A DNA stretch of 64,000 nt from Glandiceps talaboti (GCF_964340395.1 NC_135556.1:11249410-11313409), one strand, 5' to 3'. Counted from the stretch's first letter, positions 12,861 through 40,620 are shown. The notes: a model not told the origin generated them from the letters alone. Numbers and translations are program-made.

Positions 12861-13988
12861 GTCCTTCTATGTACGACAACTAGTGATGTAAGGTTACACA
12901 GCAGTACAGTGAACAGGCTAGTGATGTAAGGTTACACAGCAGTGTAGCGAACAGGCTAGTGTGAAGAGGATGACAAGCACCAATGGAAATAATTAAGGGC
13001 CCATGATTCAATCCCAGGTTCTTGCATATGTACCATTACATCCATACAGCAATAAGCATTAGACTAGATCATCTTTCCAAAACCAGAATGTTCAAAAGCT
13101 CTGCCAAACAGCTATTTTTCGACCCCAATTGAATCGTGTTCCATGAGCTTTTAAAGTCCAATATTTGAGTCCCATGTTCTTGCATTAGTAACACCTTAAG
13201 AATTACATAAAATCATTCTTTCGTTCAAGATCAACTTTTTCTATAGGTCTATCAGACAACTGTTTTTGTCACCCACATGTTGTTAATTCTAATCTGAACT
13301 GGGCCTTTAATTGAGAGCTGAAACATTTTTATATCTCAACTACTCACAGCCGGTACATCAACATTTTAAAATTTGACATTCCTAACCCCAGTATATAAAT
13401 GTACATCACTACACAAATAGCAGATTCTTCGAAATGTTTTCAGACAAGAAACTTGTTTCATATGAATCTATCTAGCAATTAAACTATATAGGTTAGTCAT
13501 AGTAACATCGATCTCAATATTTGCTGAGAGTCAGTAACTGTATTTTATAACGTTCAGTATATATTAAAAAGATTTTGTAAGTAAACATTGTTGGCATTTG
13601 TTCTTGTTTGATTTATGTCCTATTTTTTCCAAAAATGTAAGTTGTAAACAAGGATGAGAAAATTAAATGTATGGAAAAAAATTCTTCAAAACACAAGAAT
13701 CTTTCTCCCTTGTCTCCAACTGGCAATTAGAAGGTAGTGTTCAACTGCTCCTGATCACTAGGTCGTCTTCAGTCGATAAGCAGTCTGCAAGATACGCCAT
13801 CATAGCATCATTGACCGACCCTATTCAGGACCGTTGAGGGCGGAGTGACATGATGCATGCATTGCAGTCACGGCGCTCATGTGAAAACGTTCAAGCATAC
13901 TGCCTCCACGTTGGTGGCGGGTCTATGGTTCAAGACAGGAGTAGTACTGTACTAACTACAGTGCTCTATACCGCAGTGGCAGAGCGCA

Positions 13989-14124
13989 ATAGTTTTGGTA
14001 GTACTGGAACTCTTTCTTGGTTGTAACTCGGAGTTTCACGCATAGTGCGATCGTCAGACGTCTGACGATCGCACTATGCGTGAAACTCCGAGTTACAACC
14101 AAGAAAGAGTTCCAGTACTACCAA

Positions 14125-14130
<6 letters not shown>
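13989..14130. repeat. 142-bp perfect palindrome
   Basis: Two 71-base arms are exact reverse complements with no spacer; the axis lies at 14059/14060 within CAGACGTCTG. It is followed directly by an (AT)n tract to about 14178. The flank at 13956-13988 (CAGTGCTCTATACCGCAGTG) recurs inverted at about 30040-30075, again beside (AT)n, so this is the hairpin end of a mobile foldback element. Confidence 0.9.
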
Positions 14131-14181
<51 letters not shown>

Positions 14182-14903
14182 ATTCAACAGTTCATGTTCT
14201 CGTATAAAAATGTCGCATTTCTGTAGATGGTCGCTCTTCCTTCCTCTCGTGTAAAGAAAACAGAAGGTACATATTACCCGTCCTACTCTTCTAGTGAGTA
14301 ACATTAAACATCGTGAAGTCGATCGATCGTGCAAGGAGCAACAATCACACTGACCTCTTTCCCTTCATGACGATGAATCTCGTACTAGTACTGTAGTTTG
14401 TTTCAGCATGGCGGTATGCGTGGTTTCAGGCATCGTAGGCTTCCATATATTAAAACTTTCGTAAACTTAACCCCACCTCGTTCTCAGCGTTAATTGTTTT
14501 GCATTTGACATGTTTCAGTATTATACAGGGTATGGAACGCATGCTGGACCGGGATGCTGGAGCGTTATAACTCAAAATCTTCATTAATTGGCTTATCTTA
14601 CATCATTAACCAAGAACTGAACAAATCTTCGCCATTTTCGCAAATTCCTTGCACTTTTCAGAATCGGGAAGTACTCGCACCAATATGTCACATCATTTTG
14701 AAATCACTAGCAATTATTTATCAAACTGGCGGACCATCCTCCAATTTTACTCCAAACATTGAAAATTCTGATTATGCATTATGCTGTTCGATCTTTATAG
14801 TTCACCTTGTTTTGTTTTTGTTTTTGTTTTGCTTTGTTTTTACTTTGCTTGTGTTTTACACGCCGTTGTTTTGACGAGATCTTTACCTTCGAACTTTGAT
14901 CAT

Positions 14904-14926
14904 TGACGTCACATGACCCGAGGTCA
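14904..14926 (+). promoter_or_regulatory. CRE and AGGTCA half-site before the first SnoaL-like gene
   Basis: A full palindromic cAMP response element TGACGTCA (14904-14911) and an AGGTCA half-site (14921-14926) lie 38-60 bp before the ATG. The second paralogue has AAGGTCA (17654-17660) and GACGTG (17665-17670) 71-87 bp before its ATG. The shared pairing hints at common regulation, but this is inferred from motif matches only. Confidence 0.3.
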
Positions 14927-14963
14927 CTTTTCGAAAACAGCACATGTAAATTTAAAAGACAAC

Positions 14964-15810
14964 ATGGCTAACTCCGACATTACAACGGTCATCAATGAGC
15001 GCACTTCAACAATCATGGAATTGTACACGTCGGGTGACATGAAGGCTCTTGCACAACAATACACAGAGGATTGCAAATTGATGGTACCTGGTAAGGAAAT
15101 ACAAATTGGTCGTCAAGGTGAGCTCATGGAATTGACGTAATTGTAATATACCTAAGACCACTATTATCATTATGTGTGAGAGAGCTTTTAGGCTGCAATT
15201 TTTGGGTATAGTCCTTGGTCCTCCCTTGAGGGTCATGTCAGTACATGAGTAATCTAGTCGAAGTACGCCATCCGCAACTTGCGAACAATGACTACCGTAC
15301 TGTTGGCCATGGGTCAACGTGGTGACCGCACCGTGTGGACATCGAAGCATGCGAGACGTGAATTTGACGACTGTTACTTCATTTTGCAGGCAGGTTTATT
15401 TTGATGTGCAAAACTGGTTTGTATGTTTAATATCCTATAAAGTGTGTCTTGAGTGTATGTCGGCGAGCTGCAGCAGACCGTTGAAGGCGGTACAACATGA
15501 CATATCATAATATATAGTCAACAGACAAGGATCTTGAAACTAACAAAAGTTCTTTCTCAATTTTGCAATATCAGCCATAGAAGATGTGCATATCAAGATG
15601 AAAGCTATGGGCATCGCCAAAATGACATTGAAGTCACAAGAGTGTGGTGGAACCGGAGATGGGGACACTGCATATGACCAAGGCAGCTATGAAACCATCA
15701 AAGAAGATGGTACGGTAGCAGATGTTGGCAAATATCTTGTCATTTGGAAGAAAGTCGACGGAGTTTATCTATTGAAAATTGATATGTTCAGTAGTAACAA
15801 GAGCGGGTGA
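14964..15810 (+). CDS. SnoaL-like/DUF4440 domain protein, copy 1 (129 aa)
   Basis: Two exons (14964-15117 and 15575-15810, phase 1 join) encode 129 residues. The product is a single small alpha+beta domain of the SnoaL/NTF2-like superfamily. The N-terminal helix, YTEDCKLMVPG and GRQ motifs come first, then the second helix (IEDVHIKMKAMGI). GTVADVGKYLVIWKKVDG and the final strand follow. In typical members the second helix has Phe-Trp after GR-x-G; here these are Val-His. There is no signal peptide or membrane segment, so it is probably cytosolic. Related domains bind small hydrophobic ligands or serve as dimerisation modules, and the substrate is unknown. The ATG has a good context (ACAACATGG). 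It is a tandem paralogue of the gene starting at 17741, with identical exon lengths. Confidence 0.85.
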
Positions 15811-17740
15811 TTCATATGTAGACAACCTGATATTTTTTTTAAAGATTTCAATCATGTGATTTTCAGATTTTATGATTTATCTGGATTGTAATGACTTGTG
15901 AACATCCCAATAGTTAGTACATGTAATTCATTTCACTGTATTAAAGGGGGATACCACTCAAGGAAATGATGGTATTTTCATAAACTTTAGGTTCAGGGGA
16001 GTCATTTCATTTCGCACCAAGAAACACCAGCTTGATATTCTATTTAATATCCGTTGTTGTAGCAGTAGTACACTGTTGCATCATGGATATGGATTCGATG
16101 GACGTTGTTTATTCATGACTGACTTGTAAATGTATTTTTCCCTTCTGATAATTTAGTCATGAATATTCAATGTTCACCTAAAAAGTCTACTAAGTCCCAT
16201 GATTCAATGGTGTATCACTCAAAAGAACAATAGAGGTGAAAACGAGTTTCAATAGGCCTTTCCAAACTTTGCCATGATGGCACACTACTTCCTGTCTGTG
16301 TGTACCTTGGGGGTATACATGGTATAGGTTACCTGGTTAATCATAGAGCACTGCTGCTTTCCTAAATGTCTGAACAAAACAAAAACACATCCCTGCTTTA
16401 TACATCTACAGAATACCAAGGGACAAATTAAGAAACGGTACTATGAGGTGATGATACCCCCAATTTGAGTGAGGGCGCTGTATTTTTAATTTCCTGTTTG
16501 CAGTCTGCAATGGCCAATTTGATGTTTCTTGGTAACCAAGTGAAATTTAAGTGATGTGAAATCAGGAAGGGACTCTCCAAAAACCTAAAGTTTATGAAAT
16601 TATCTATAATTCTGATCTTGGATTGGCTTTCCCATTTAAGCAATAGTTTAGATTGATAATATGAAATAAAATGACGGTAGCATCGTTATCTTTAAGTTTT
16701 TTATCAACTTACTCTGTCTGATGTATATTCAGACCTTTAGTATTGATCTGAACATATATGGACATATAAAGGTACGAATTACGCATGAGTGAGACATATA
16801 TTGATCTGAGCTGTTTCCTTTTTAGTTACCAAATTCATTTAATTACCTCTCTGGTCTAATTAAAGTAACTTGTCGGTAAATGTCACGTAATAAAGTGTTG
16901 TCATTTTGTGAAATATATAAACATTACCTAACTCTCCCTAATTTTTATTATCAGCTAGGGTTTATCGTTGGTAGGTCTGTCGTATTTGCATTTATACTAC
17001 CATATTATCACAGGCAAAGCTTGGCAGGAGGTTGAGTCCACCGTTTGTGGTGACTTTTTTTAAATACATTAATACTGTTAGTTAGAGGAGCAAAACGAGT
17101 TTTGAAGCTATGAGATATATAGAAAAACATCGAGGGTCTTAAAAAAGTGAGTTTTGTGTGTTACCCCCAAATACTTGTCCGTACCGGTGATGTAATAGCA
17201 CTATGGCAACTGGTAAAGACCCTTTGGTACATTAAGTTACGTTCCCGTATAGTCTACGATGTATGATAGAAACTGCAATATAGTGTGTGTGCCCTAGACT
17301 CTGATGATGAGGTGTGGTGATTTGTAGTGTCCGTAACATGTAGTGTCCATAACATGTCGTGTCCGTAACATGTAGTGTCCGTAACATAAAGTACATGTAC
17401 ATATTACATGTAATCTGTTCATACTGACGAGTAGAACAATTGAGATTTATTTATCAACTTATTTCCTTAACAATGTATAGGGATTACGGAACTTTCCATT
17501 TTTTTTAGCTCCCTAGCGCAACAAAAGTGAAACATTAACTGTGAAACAGCCGTTTGCCGTTTAAAGTTTTCAACATGTATGGACGACGACGCTTTTTCAT
17601 TTGTTGATTCCTGTTCTCGCACAGTCGAGATCTCGTCCAGGACACCTTCAACCCAAGGTCAAACGACGTGAAAGTGAAGTTGATTGTAAACACAGTTTAA
17701 CATATAGATTAGACATATAGGCAGACACCTATGAGAAAAC
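15811..17740. other. Intergenic DNA between the SnoaL-like paralogues
   Basis: It holds the 3-prime end of the first gene, an inverted-repeat element (15945-16635), and a unique stretch with the probable promoter of the second gene. A short direct repeat (TGTAGTGTCCGTAACA, four units) lies at about 17320-17390. Confidence 0.6.
15945..16635. mobile_element. TTAA-flanked inverted-repeat element, 691 bp
   Basis: The two ends share an inverted repeat of about 90 bases, most clearly TTTTCATAAACTTTAGG at the left and its complement CCTAAAGTTTATGAAATT at the right. TTAA flanks both ends (15941-15944 and 16636-16639), the target duplication of piggyBac-like elements. The interior (about 16249-16515) recurs inverted at 21595-21870, and an end fragment lies near 60773-60887. 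No transposase frame was found, so it is non-autonomous. Confidence 0.65.
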
Positions 17741-19654
<1,914 letters not shown>

Positions 19655-19875
19655 TTCAGTGCTACACACGTTCGACAATTTATCAAATTCGTTCTCCAAT
19701 TTATCTAATATGTCAGGTTTTTAAAGAAAAATTACATGTATTTTTTTACTTCACTTTTCTCTAAAACTGTAGAAAGTAGACTTGCTTTATTTTAGATGTT
19801 TTAAATGAATGAATTAAAATCAAAGTGTCCCTTTAAAATCCAGGAACCAATCATATTGAAGTGCAAATTAATTAA

Positions 19876-20242
19876 AGGGACACAAGCTGAGTTCGTATGG
19901 CATTTAGCATATTTTTTGCCGTAGACTTAAAATGTACTCGGAGTATTCTACTTACTGAAGCATACTTAATCATCACTTGCAACTGACATCGACCGAACTC
20001 AAACCTGATTTTAAGATAAGATATAACTTATAAATGATCCGATGACGTCATTTATTAGACATTTAAAAACATGTCGAGGAAATCCTAGCTATACTAATCA
20101 ACTGTTCTAACAATGTCATAAGACAATTTGTCATAGAAGGCGTGCACCAGCATAAACATTATAACACTAGAATAGTTAAATCAAGGTTTATGCAAGTATT
20201 TTCGTACGACTAAAAAAGTTCATAAACTCAGCTTGTACCGCT
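19876..20242. mobile_element. TTAA-flanked MITE, 367 bp
   Basis: Ends AGGGACACAAGCTGAG and CTCAGCTTGTACCGCT form terminal inverted repeats, and TTAA flanks both sides (19872-19875, 20243-20246). A related 351-bp copy with its own TTAA flanks is at 59271-59621. The target site and the AG-start suggest a piggyBac-type source. No coding frame. Confidence 0.8.
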
Positions 20243-20850
20243 TTAATATACACGACATCATTTGGAAAACAATAGATGTAACAGCCTATGTAATTAAAGG
20301 TCAGGTCCAATCAAATGCCATTGCGATTTCTATTGATAAAATAAATGTGTGATTTATACTATTCTTGAACTCAATTTGTTTTTGGTATAGCTTAAAATAT
20401 AGGGTTTAGCTTCCGATATAACAAATTTATGTATGTCGCCATTTTGCCCTTAAAGACAGCGCCCACCACTGTTCACTTTTAGAAATTGTGACGTTATGTC
20501 ATCCTATCCCTCAGCTGAGTGAAATGTTTTCCGAACATAGGTTATGGTTGTCTTTTTTATTTTACATTTTGTTACTATCCTTATTATTTCCAATCAACGT
20601 ATGGCATAAAAAACCACTGTGTCAGCAAATTGCTTAAATGACTGAGACCGCTTCAATTAGGCATTGGCCATAAATTACATGTGGAGGGGTGGTGTTTTTC
20701 AGAAGTTCAGTGCGTGAAAAAGGTTGACCTTCCCCAAAGCCTTACACTAAAAATAACTGACCCTCCTCTTCTTTGTCAATTGCAATATATGTGATTGCAC
20801 AAACAATAGTTACCCCCCCCAAAAAACCCCCCAACACCAAACAAAACAAC

Positions 20851-20917
20851 AAACAAACAAACAAACAAACAAACAAACAAACAAACACACAAACAAACAA
20901 ACAAACAAACAAACAAA
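20851..20917. repeat. (AAAC)n microsatellite
   Basis: Tetranucleotide tract with one AACAC interruption. Confidence 0.95.
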
Positions 20918-21594
20918 CCCACTACGGTGTGCGGTTTATTTCAAAATTATTTATGGGCCTGTATTTCACGCATGAAAAAAATTGGTGACACCCCTTGCAA
21001 TTTGTGTCCAGTCACTTACCAGGATGGAGGACTCCAGTAACGTTTGACTCGCGTGTACAGATACTATAGGCTTATCTTCATGATCTCCTACCTGTACTGT
21101 AGATATTACATGGAGAAATGAACCGAATATTTACTCAAGTGGATTGATGAAGGCACTGTTATAGTCGTTCTACGGTATGACTTAAATTGTTTGGAAAAAA
21201 GTTCGAATGCCATGGCAGGGAATATTTATTTGAGAAGCTAACTGCCATTAACGATTACTATTGGCTCTGTTGAAAAGTTGTAATACATTGGAAGCCAGCT
21301 GAGTAGAAACAAATTGCCATTTGATTCGACATAAAATCTTACTAATAACATGTCTCTATTTTCTGGCCCGACAAAAATCTCACTAAATTTCTACATTTTC
21401 TTTGTGTGAGCTATCATTATTTTAACAGATCGCCGCCAAATTTATCATATAAACTGAAACAGCATAGTTACATGGATACTTTTTCAGGCGTATACATGGA
21501 TTAAAAATATAAAAATTGTACTTCAATTAATGTTTGTCTTGCCAGACAATAAAAGGTAAGATTTTTGTCGAGGTAGATGACGATTTAATGAATA

Positions 21595-21870
21595 GGCCAT
21601 TCCAGACTGCAAACAGGAAATTGAGAATACAGCGCCCTCATTCACATTGGGGTATCACCACCTCATAGTACCGTTTGTGAAGAGCTTTGTCCCTTGGTGA
21701 AGTGTAAATATAATCAGAGATGTTTTCGTATTGTTCAGACATCGAGGAAAGCAGAAGCGCTCTATGATTAACCAAGTAACCTATGCCATGTATTAGTATA
21801 CCCCGAAGGTACACACAAACAGGAAGTAGAGCGCCACCATGGCAAATTTTGGAAAGGCCTATTGGCTTCC
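21595..21870 (-). repeat. Inverted copy of a dispersed repeat interior
   Basis: About 275 bases match 16249-16515 in reverse complement, with shared phrases such as AGGCCTTTCCAAA and GAGGGCGCTGTATT. Together the two copies flank the second SnoaL-like gene in opposite orientation. Confidence 0.75.
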
Positions 21871-22279
21871 AGTGCAATAGCATTATGTTCAACCATTTAC
21901 ATCAAAATTTCTGCTATTTTGACGACTCATGCACATTATCATGACATTGTGCGCACAATATAAGTACGAGTCTCCTCCAATGTAAATCAGTCACAAGTTG
22001 GCAAAGACCGATACACATCGTTGAAACTGTGAGATAGCTGCAGAAAACACATTCTCTCGTACATAGTTCAGATTGAACACCAGAAGTTATTTAAAAACCA
22101 GAAAACATAATATTTTAATGGCAATTTTTGATTTTATTAGTCTTTGATCATAATGGATTGAAAATGTACACGGCTTTAGTCAATACAGTAAAGAAAAGTA
22201 AGGAAGATTACAATGAAATGGAGAGAATGCCTCCAAGTTGATATAAAACAAGGCGAAGTAAGTCGAATTACCTATTTGA

Positions 22280-22720
22280 ATGGCTGTTTGTGATCAGGAT
22301 ACTGAACGGATCTCACAGAGATGAATGCCATGATGTAAAACTAAATGAAGCAGGTTGCCTATTTGAATGGCTGTTTGTGATCAGGATACTGAACGGATCT
22401 CACAGAGATGAATGCCATGATGTAAAACTAAATGAAGCAGGTTTCCTATTTGAATGGCTATTTGTGATCAGGATACTGAACGGATCTCGCAGAGATGAAT
22501 GCCATGATTTAAAACTAAGTGAAGCAGGGTTCCTATTTGAATGGCAGAGATGAATGCCATGGTGTATTTAGTGAAGCATTTTCCCTATTTGAATGGCTGT
22601 TTGTGATCAGGATACTGAACGGATCTCACAGAGATGAATGCCATTATGTAAAACTAAATGAAGCAGGTTCCCTATTTGAATGGTTGTTTAGGCTTCTCCA
22701 CACAGAGAAATGTCATGATA
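22280..22720 (+). repeat. 87-bp tandem repeat, open in one frame for three units
   Basis: The unit (GGCTGTTTGTGATCAGGATA, CTGAACGGATCTCACAGAGA and so on) repeats at 87 bp, a multiple of three, so three units read as a 29-residue repeat (ILNGSHRDECHDVKLNEAG). A further, partly deleted unit shifts the frame, and degenerate units follow to about 22800. No splice signals or start context support a gene. I regard it as a minisatellite. Confidence 0.75.
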
Positions 22721-23145
22721 TAAAGAAAAGTGACTCCCTATGGTTATTTATAATCGCGGTACAACTGTTCTCACAGAGAAAATGCCATGATCAGATGTAC
22801 GAACAAAGATCGAATAGCGGACTCTACTCTTTATATGTATGGTTGTTTCTTACAAGACTTCTCCACAGATAGAAATGATATGATGTAAAAACAGGGTGAA
22901 ATAGATTCCTATTTGAATAGAGGTCTACGTGCTTCATACATCGTTTCCGATGGAACTATGAATTCTTTGAGAAAGTGTCGAATCGCTCAGATAACTGTTG
23001 CATGCCATTTTTCGCTAAGTACAATAATAGTAGACGTTTTCTGCAGAATGATAAATATCAACCCTATAATACAAATTTGTCATTAACCAATAACAGACTC
23101 GCGTTTTCAATAGTATTAATGTAATACTTGTACGTCCAAGTTCCA

Positions 23146-23240
23146 CTGTATGGTGGCCTACAGCTGACAAGACAAAACAAAATTTTAACAGACTGACTTT
23201 AATGTTCGTCACTTGTAGGCCACCATACCACTGAACTATT
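23146..23240. repeat. Small hairpin
   Basis: ACTGTATGGTGGCCTACAG and CTTGTAGGCCACCATACCACT are near-perfect inverted arms around a loop of about 50 bases. Confidence 0.6.
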
Positions 23241-23716
23241 TGCCTTCTAACTACACCCCGTAATGAGATCATTCATTTTATATGTAATGTCTTGAAAGTC
23301 ATTTTCATTTAGAAATAGTTAAGTAACTGATGTCCATACTAAGTACATGTCAGTCAATAATTTATAGAAGAATATTATTTTACTGTGTCATTATCATCGA
23401 CATCTTCAACCACTTGCATTACGATCATATGGCACACTGAATTACAAAGTCAAGAATGACGCGCATACTAGTATATATTTATGTGATATATTTCGCCAGT
23501 GATGGCGCTATGTATATACTACATACACTACTTTACCTCCCAGACCCTACGACGGACTGGAGAGAAAAAAAAGGCACAGATTTCAACCTCAACTGTATTC
23601 TTCGTTCTGTCTGTTCCCTTTCCTGTATTTACAAAGCTGTTAACAATAAGGTCAGTTTGACACCCAATCACTAGCATTATATATTTCAATATATATTGGA
23701 AAAATATGTCGTAAAG

Positions 23717-36782
<13,066 letters not shown>

Positions 36783-37316
36783 ATCGTCCCTTGGTTACAC
36801 AAACTACTAGTATCACAATTTTGTAAAACTAAGGAGAAAACGAAGTTATTTGTTACCAATTTCCTTCACGTTTCATCACTTAAAACAATCCGAGGTAACT
36901 GTTCAGGAAACATTTAAGAACATTATACAGGTCTGGCGCTATGGTCCAAAGTATAACAACCCCGAGTTTGGATTTTTATGCAGTCAGCCGTCGTCAAATT
37001 GATTAGCATTAATCCCCAAACGTGCTAGTTTTATAAACGCATGCGTGAATAGTAATTTGAAAATGCATTATGATAATAATAATTGGTTTATTTACCCATA
37101 CAGAAATACACACAGACCATGGAAAGATAACAGTGATGGGAACAAAATGAGGGGGGGGGGTAGAGGTGCCAATAAATGGGGAACAAGGAATTAATATATA
37201 AATGGGATTCAGCCGACTTGAAACAAACCATCATCTGACTTAACAAAAATCTTTACTAAAAGTGCTACAATTTATCGTCTGGTTCGACACAAACCTTACT
37301 AATATTGCTACAACCC

Positions 37317-37672
37317 GGGGGCAACTCCCATAGGCTGCAATACGGGGAGGGTCCGCGCGAAAAGGGTCGGTTTTTTTATGCTGGTTTGTATCAGAAAGGG
37401 TATACTTTTCATGAGGTGGTGGTATGAGAAAGGGTCGGGTGAATCAAAACTGGCGTTAATTAACAGAGACTATGCAGTCAACACTGGAAGCGTTTCAACC
37501 TAGTGTATCTACCTTCAAACCTTCCGTACTCCTTCAAACCGCCCGGGCTTTTACTAATTAAAATGCAGCTTGGTATCAGAAAGGGTATACCTTTTGCATA
37601 AAATCGGTATCACAACACAATGGGTTACAATGTTAATGAGGGCCTCCCCGTAATGTTACCCATGGAGCTGCA
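37317..37672. mobile_element. Probable MITE with GGGGAGG ends
   Basis: The left end GCAACTCCCATAGGCTGCAA with CGGGGAGGG and the right end CCTCCCCGTAATGTTACC with ATGGAGCTGC are imperfect inverted repeats. Inside, ATCAGAAAGGGTATAC occurs twice. Target duplications are not clear. Confidence 0.5.
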
Positions 37673-38515
37673 ACTTATTGTTTAGTCCTGCTTGCATACG
37701 GAGTAATCCGGGACTCGATTCTGACAATTGTCCCTCCTATTTCTGTGTGTTTAGGGACCGGACAGAATTTACGGCAGGGGGGGGGGGCCTGGGGAGAAAT
37801 TATCTTTGACTTGGTTTTTTTCCTGGCCCCCCCATCCACTGTGACCAAAATTTCACAGCCCCCCCTTTCAAAAGTATAAAAATTTCATGCCCCCCCCCCA
37901 AAAAAAAAAAAGAAAAAAAGAAAAAAGTGCACAATATCCTGCCCCTACAATAACTAAAAAGAGTACAATTTTTTTTGTTACTGTAGCACAACTGTAATAT
38001 TTCTTTTGGTACTACTATTATGTTACTATTTCAGCCCAAACAACTTAGTAGTTGTAGAGGAAGTTTTTTAGAAAACAAAACAAAATAAAACATTTTGACC
38101 ATACATGTAATCATACACATGTGATATAATCTTGTTTATTTCCCAACTAGACACCATAAGTAGTCATCACTTAATACCAAGGCATTTGATGTGGTGGTTT
38201 TAACTGTCATTCACTGATACATACACAGAAACACAGACACAGAGTAAACACACATTCACATGCGTGATTTGTGAAAAACTGTAGTGGGGACATTTGTGGG
38301 GAGTATCTAAGGACATCACATCACCTACATAGTGTATTCAAATATCTATTTATACTCATAACACAATAACTATCGAATGTCAGACATTTGTGATGTCATG
38401 AAGTGCTAGCAAACTAAGGATTTTATGCACACTGAGGTCTGACAAATATAGCTTTCACTTTCCTACACCAAATGCATTACCAATACACATGTAAATGTAA
38501 GACATTTGTGACTTC

Positions 38516-38962
38516 ATGAAAGTGCAAAGAAATTATGTTTCTCATACAAGTGACATCATTGCAAGAAGATTCCCACAGAATGAAGTTGTTGTTAGCGAAC
38601 GACACAGGAAGACAAGGAGAAAGAAGGAAAATAAAAGAAAAGTAAGAAGAAGGAAAGAGAAAAGAACAATTAGTCAAGCAAAAAGACTGTTGTTAACTGT
38701 TTTTAGTGAGCAACTTGTGGATAAAGTTGTAGGAAAATACGGCCAGAAGGCAACTACCAAAGTTAGTGCAAAGTCACTGATGAAAAAACACTTAACACCA
38801 CGCAGACATCTAAATGCTTTACAATATTTAGTACAGATAGATGCATTTGATGATGCTGAGGAGGGAAATAGTTTAATTTCACTGGTTTTAGATAGAAAGA
38901 AAGACAAGTCTTGCCTCACATCTTCAGACTTTAGTGAGTCTGAGAGTGAAACTCAAGAATAG
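38516..38962 (+). CDS. Unrecognised basic protein within the 1.9-kb transposon (148 aa)
   Basis: I do not recognise this protein. It begins with ATG and runs 148 codons. Residues about 30-55 are very rich in Lys and Arg ([20 protein letters not shown]), which would suit DNA or RNA binding or nuclear import. A likely helical middle follows ([19 protein letters not shown], then [20 protein letters not shown]), and the end is acidic and serine-rich ([13 protein letters not shown]). It sits centrally between the terminal inverted repeats of a TTA-flanked element, so it probably belongs to the transposon and not to the host. Harbinger elements usually carry a second small DNA-binding protein beside the transposase, and this could be an analogue, but no Myb-type motif is visible. 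It could also be a chance frame. Confidence 0.45.
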   Translation: MKVQRNYVSHTSDIIARRFPQNEVVVSERHRKTRRKKENKRKVRRRKEKRTISQAKRLLLTVFSEQLVDKVVGKYGQKATTKVSAKSLMKKHLTPRRHLNALQYLVQIDAFDDAEEGNSLISLVLDRKKDKSCLTSSDFSESESETQE

Positions 38963-39084
38963 TGTCAAGGAAAGAAATAAAACACCTATCTAAATTAATC
39001 TGGCCAGACGTTTTTGTATTTACATTTTTCACCAAAAGGTCACCTTTTAAACACATAAATTACAGGTCCTATGCTAGTATATTA

Positions 39085-39343
<259 letters not shown>

Positions 39344-40229
39344 AACAACTTAGAGTATATAAGTGTAATTCAGGGTGTATCAAATTAATCTTGAGTAGTG
39401 TTTTTATGCTTCACTAAATAGGTACATACAAACGTACACACTTTAATACATAAATGAAAGTGTAGACATTCAATATTAAAGGCGATATCAAGTGCTATCT
39501 CATGCAATACTAAATTTTCTAACATATTAATTTTTTTCAATGACAAAATATTTCGTGGCCCCCCCTTTCAAACCATGGGAATTTTCATGGCCCCCCCTTC
39601 AAGCCTCCCATTTTTTTCATGGCCCCCCCAATTTCTCCCCAGGCCCCCCCCCCCTGCCGTAAATTCTGTCCGGTCCCTTAGAGCCAAGTCAGTAATATAG
39701 ACTCGTGCACCGTCTGTAAGCAGGACTACTTATCGTTTGGCTCGACAAAAATCTTACGAACATTCAATTTGCTACATGTTATAGTTTGGATATCGATATT
39801 TTAATTCATATCATGATCACATAATTGATCTTCTAAAAAAGGAAACATTATTGTTTCTATTGACGTGCATGTATAGTTACGTCAATACCCTATCTAGCAG
39901 TATGTGCGTCATTCGCTTTTCATACTGACTTCACACACAGCCTAGGGCATCGCGAAACAATCTAAAATCGGTCTGCTCAGTCTGTTAATTATTGATAGCG
40001 TCGAAAAAATACACGTATGTGTATTTACTTTATTCTGCAATAACGATATTTGCAGGCATTGTTGTAATGCTTTTATTTGTGACAAACGATATTATGATCT
40101 ATATATTGAATAATGTCTTAATTATTAAAAAGTCACGTCAAAGGTAAAATATTTATGAATGAATTATTTATTGATATATCACTCAACCATACCGTTCAAA
40201 ACATTTGTTTTCTTATTATAAGCTTACAT

Positions 40230-40375
40230 ATCCGATGTACTGCGTTGTTGTGTTATATCAGTAAGCTGTCGTGCCTCTTAGCTCTCTTTGGTTTCGAGGG
40301 CTATAGGAGGTACGTACGACGACAACTTACAACTACCGATGTAATACAACAGTGCCGTAAACAGGCTGAAGTTTA
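40230..40375. repeat. Foldback element related to the 12.4-kb satellite
   Basis: The left arm GTACTGCGTTGTTGTGTTAT and right arm ATACAACAGTGCCGTAAACA (reverse complement) match the satellite unit at 12395-12860 and the right arm at 12868-12955. This copy is a single, unamplified element. Confidence 0.65.
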
Positions 40376-40620
40376 CAGGATGTATAGATATAAAGACATA
40401 TCCTACTTTGGACATGTGACCAGAGTGGTAAACAGTTTGGTATAGACAGTCATGGAAGGAGTGTTTTAAGGAAAACGAAGGAGTCTAGTAGTGAGGATGT
40501 TCAAGAATCACTAAGAATGAGGTGGTCTCATGGCATCAATTGAGGCTGAAAGAACTCAGAAACATTGGCATTGAACCGAATTCTACTTGGCGTGTTTGGC
40601 TTTGAAAGAGGTTCAGCCAT
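40376..40620 (+). pseudogene. Possible LINE reverse transcriptase C-terminal remnant
   Basis: The open frame reads SYFGHVTR, a phrase typical of the region after the reverse transcriptase domain in several LINE clades. It is followed out of frame by sequence that can be read as MRWSHGIN. It is short and decayed, so the assignment is tentative. Confidence 0.35.

Larger units (their letters stand above)
12143..14963. other. Nup54 3-prime flank and intergenic DNA
   Basis: No further gene is seen. The 3-prime untranslated region of Nup54 must lie at the left; no canonical AATAAA is close to the stop codon, and ATTAAA at 13564-13569 is one possible signal. The rest holds a satellite, a long palindrome and plain AT-rich sequence. 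Confidence 0.5.
19655..23716. other. Intergenic DNA between SnoaL-like gene 2 and the channel gene
   Basis: The two genes converge here. I see a TTAA-type MITE (19876-20242), an (AAAC)n tract (20851-20917), an inverted copy of a repeat interior (21595-21870), an 87-bp tandem repeat (about 22280-22720) and a small hairpin (about 23146-23240). No supported gene. Confidence 0.7.

Noticed and set aside
15390-15416. A possible 27-nt microexon in the first SnoaL-like gene, in frame with both neighbours
   Set aside because: Direct joining of the two main exons already aligns residue by residue with the family (14 positions from GR to MG), so an insert would break the helix; the donor GTTTGT is also weak.
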